5,610 bases of DNA, taken from positions 1-5,610 of the forward strand of contig JACCSC010000220.1 in assembly GCA_013813215.1 (NCBI GenBank), read 5' to 3'. The translations under genes were made by a program, and so were the position numbers. Shown here piece by piece: positions 5,295 to 5,610 of the stretch. Under the pieces are notes generated by a model, which had not been told where the DNA came from, ran no database searches, and worked only from the letters and a program-made list of their open reading frames with translations. Origin of the DNA: Geodermatophilaceae bacterium. Lineage in GTDB: Bacteria > Actinomycetota > Actinomycetes > Mycobacteriales > Geodermatophilaceae. Position 1 is the first letter of the stretch; the number at the start of each line of letters is the position of its first letter.

Positions 5295-5610
5295 GGCGGC
5301 CTGGCGGTCGGGGCGCAGCCGGCGAGGCAGCCGGTCTGTCGGATTCACCGGATTCGGCGGAGGAGGAGCGGGACGCCCCGGGCGACCCGGAGTCGACGGC
5401 CCGGATCATCTGCCTGCGGCTGCTCACGCTCGCCCCGCGGACGCGGGCTCAGCTCGCGCAGGCACTGGAGCGGCGCGGGGTCCCGCCCGCGGCGTCGGAG
5501 GCGGTCCTGGACCGCTTCGACGAGGTCGGCTTGATCGACGACGCCGCCTTCTCGCGGGCGTGGGTGGCGTCGCGACATGCCGGGCGCGGGCTGGCCGGGC
5601 GTGCGCTGGG
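5291..5610 (+). CDS. recX: RecX, RecA regulatory protein (3' end cut by the window)
   Basis: The first 106 or so residues of RecX, a small helical-repeat protein that binds RecA filaments and limits their activity. Recognised by ARIICLRLLTLAPRTRAQL from residue 37, then LERRGVPP, and VGLIDDAAFSRAWVASR from residue 79, matching the first RecX three-helix repeats. A low-complexity Arg/Gly/Ala then Asp/Glu-rich N-terminus precedes it, as in some Streptomyces RecX proteins. Start: no ATG, GTG or TTG exists in any forward frame at 5286-5400, and none in this frame back to 5102. The CTG at 5291, overlapping the recA stop as CTGA with AAGGTGGA upstream, is the best candidate; CTG 5336 (before SDSPDSAEEE) is second. 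The overlap suggests reinitiation coupled to recA. The family call is firm; the start is tentative. Confidence 0.9.
   Translation, partial: MRRPGGRGAAGEAAGLSDSPDSAEEERDAPGDPESTARIICLRLLTLAPRTRAQLAQALERRGVPPAASEAVLDRFDEVGLIDDAAFSRAWVASRHAGRGLAGRAL

Overview
The window is a high-GC segment whose gene order (DUF3046 - recA - recX), LexA box type and PafBC-type promoter place it in an actinobacterium. The non-mycobacterial RecX N-terminus and the flanking genes suggest a lineage outside Mycobacterium, but the genus cannot be fixed from this sequence. All genes are on the + strand except one possible 32-residue membrane peptide.

Layout. 19-1164 encodes an acyl-CoA dehydrogenase of the long-chain (LCAD) type, with its base glutamate in the LPQER helix. 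It overlaps by 8 nt an MFS exporter-like protein (1157-2425). A possible tiny single-span membrane protein lies on the minus strand at 2397-2495. A TAGCCT -10 box 7 nt before a GTG predicts a leaderless mRNA for the DUF3046 protein (2565-2759). The 171-nt gap before recA is dense with regulation: a near-perfect actinobacterial LexA box in the spacer of one promoter, two 10-bp repeats 20 bp apart that resemble DnaA boxes, and a LexA-independent PafBC (RecA-NDp) promoter just upstream of the gene.

The centrepiece is recA (2931-5294, 787 codons), split by a 437-residue intein (3681-4991). The intein sits after residue 250, at the same position as the Mycobacterium tuberculosis RecA intein (PI-MtuI) as I recall it. 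All splicing residues and both LAGLIDADG aspartates are present, so it looks competent both to splice and to home. Removal leaves a 350-residue RecA. About 156 bp of extein before the intein and 84 bp after it share the intein's relaxed third-base composition, unlike the rest of recA. This looks like a co-conversion footprint left by homing.

recX follows immediately and runs off the window. It has no ATG, GTG or TTG that could start it near the conserved region, and the best candidate is a CTG overlapping the recA stop codon as CTGA. Together recA and recX form a DNA-damage repair unit (recombinase plus its modulator) under dual SOS and PafBC control. The dehydrogenase/MFS pair upstream appears to be an unrelated metabolic unit.
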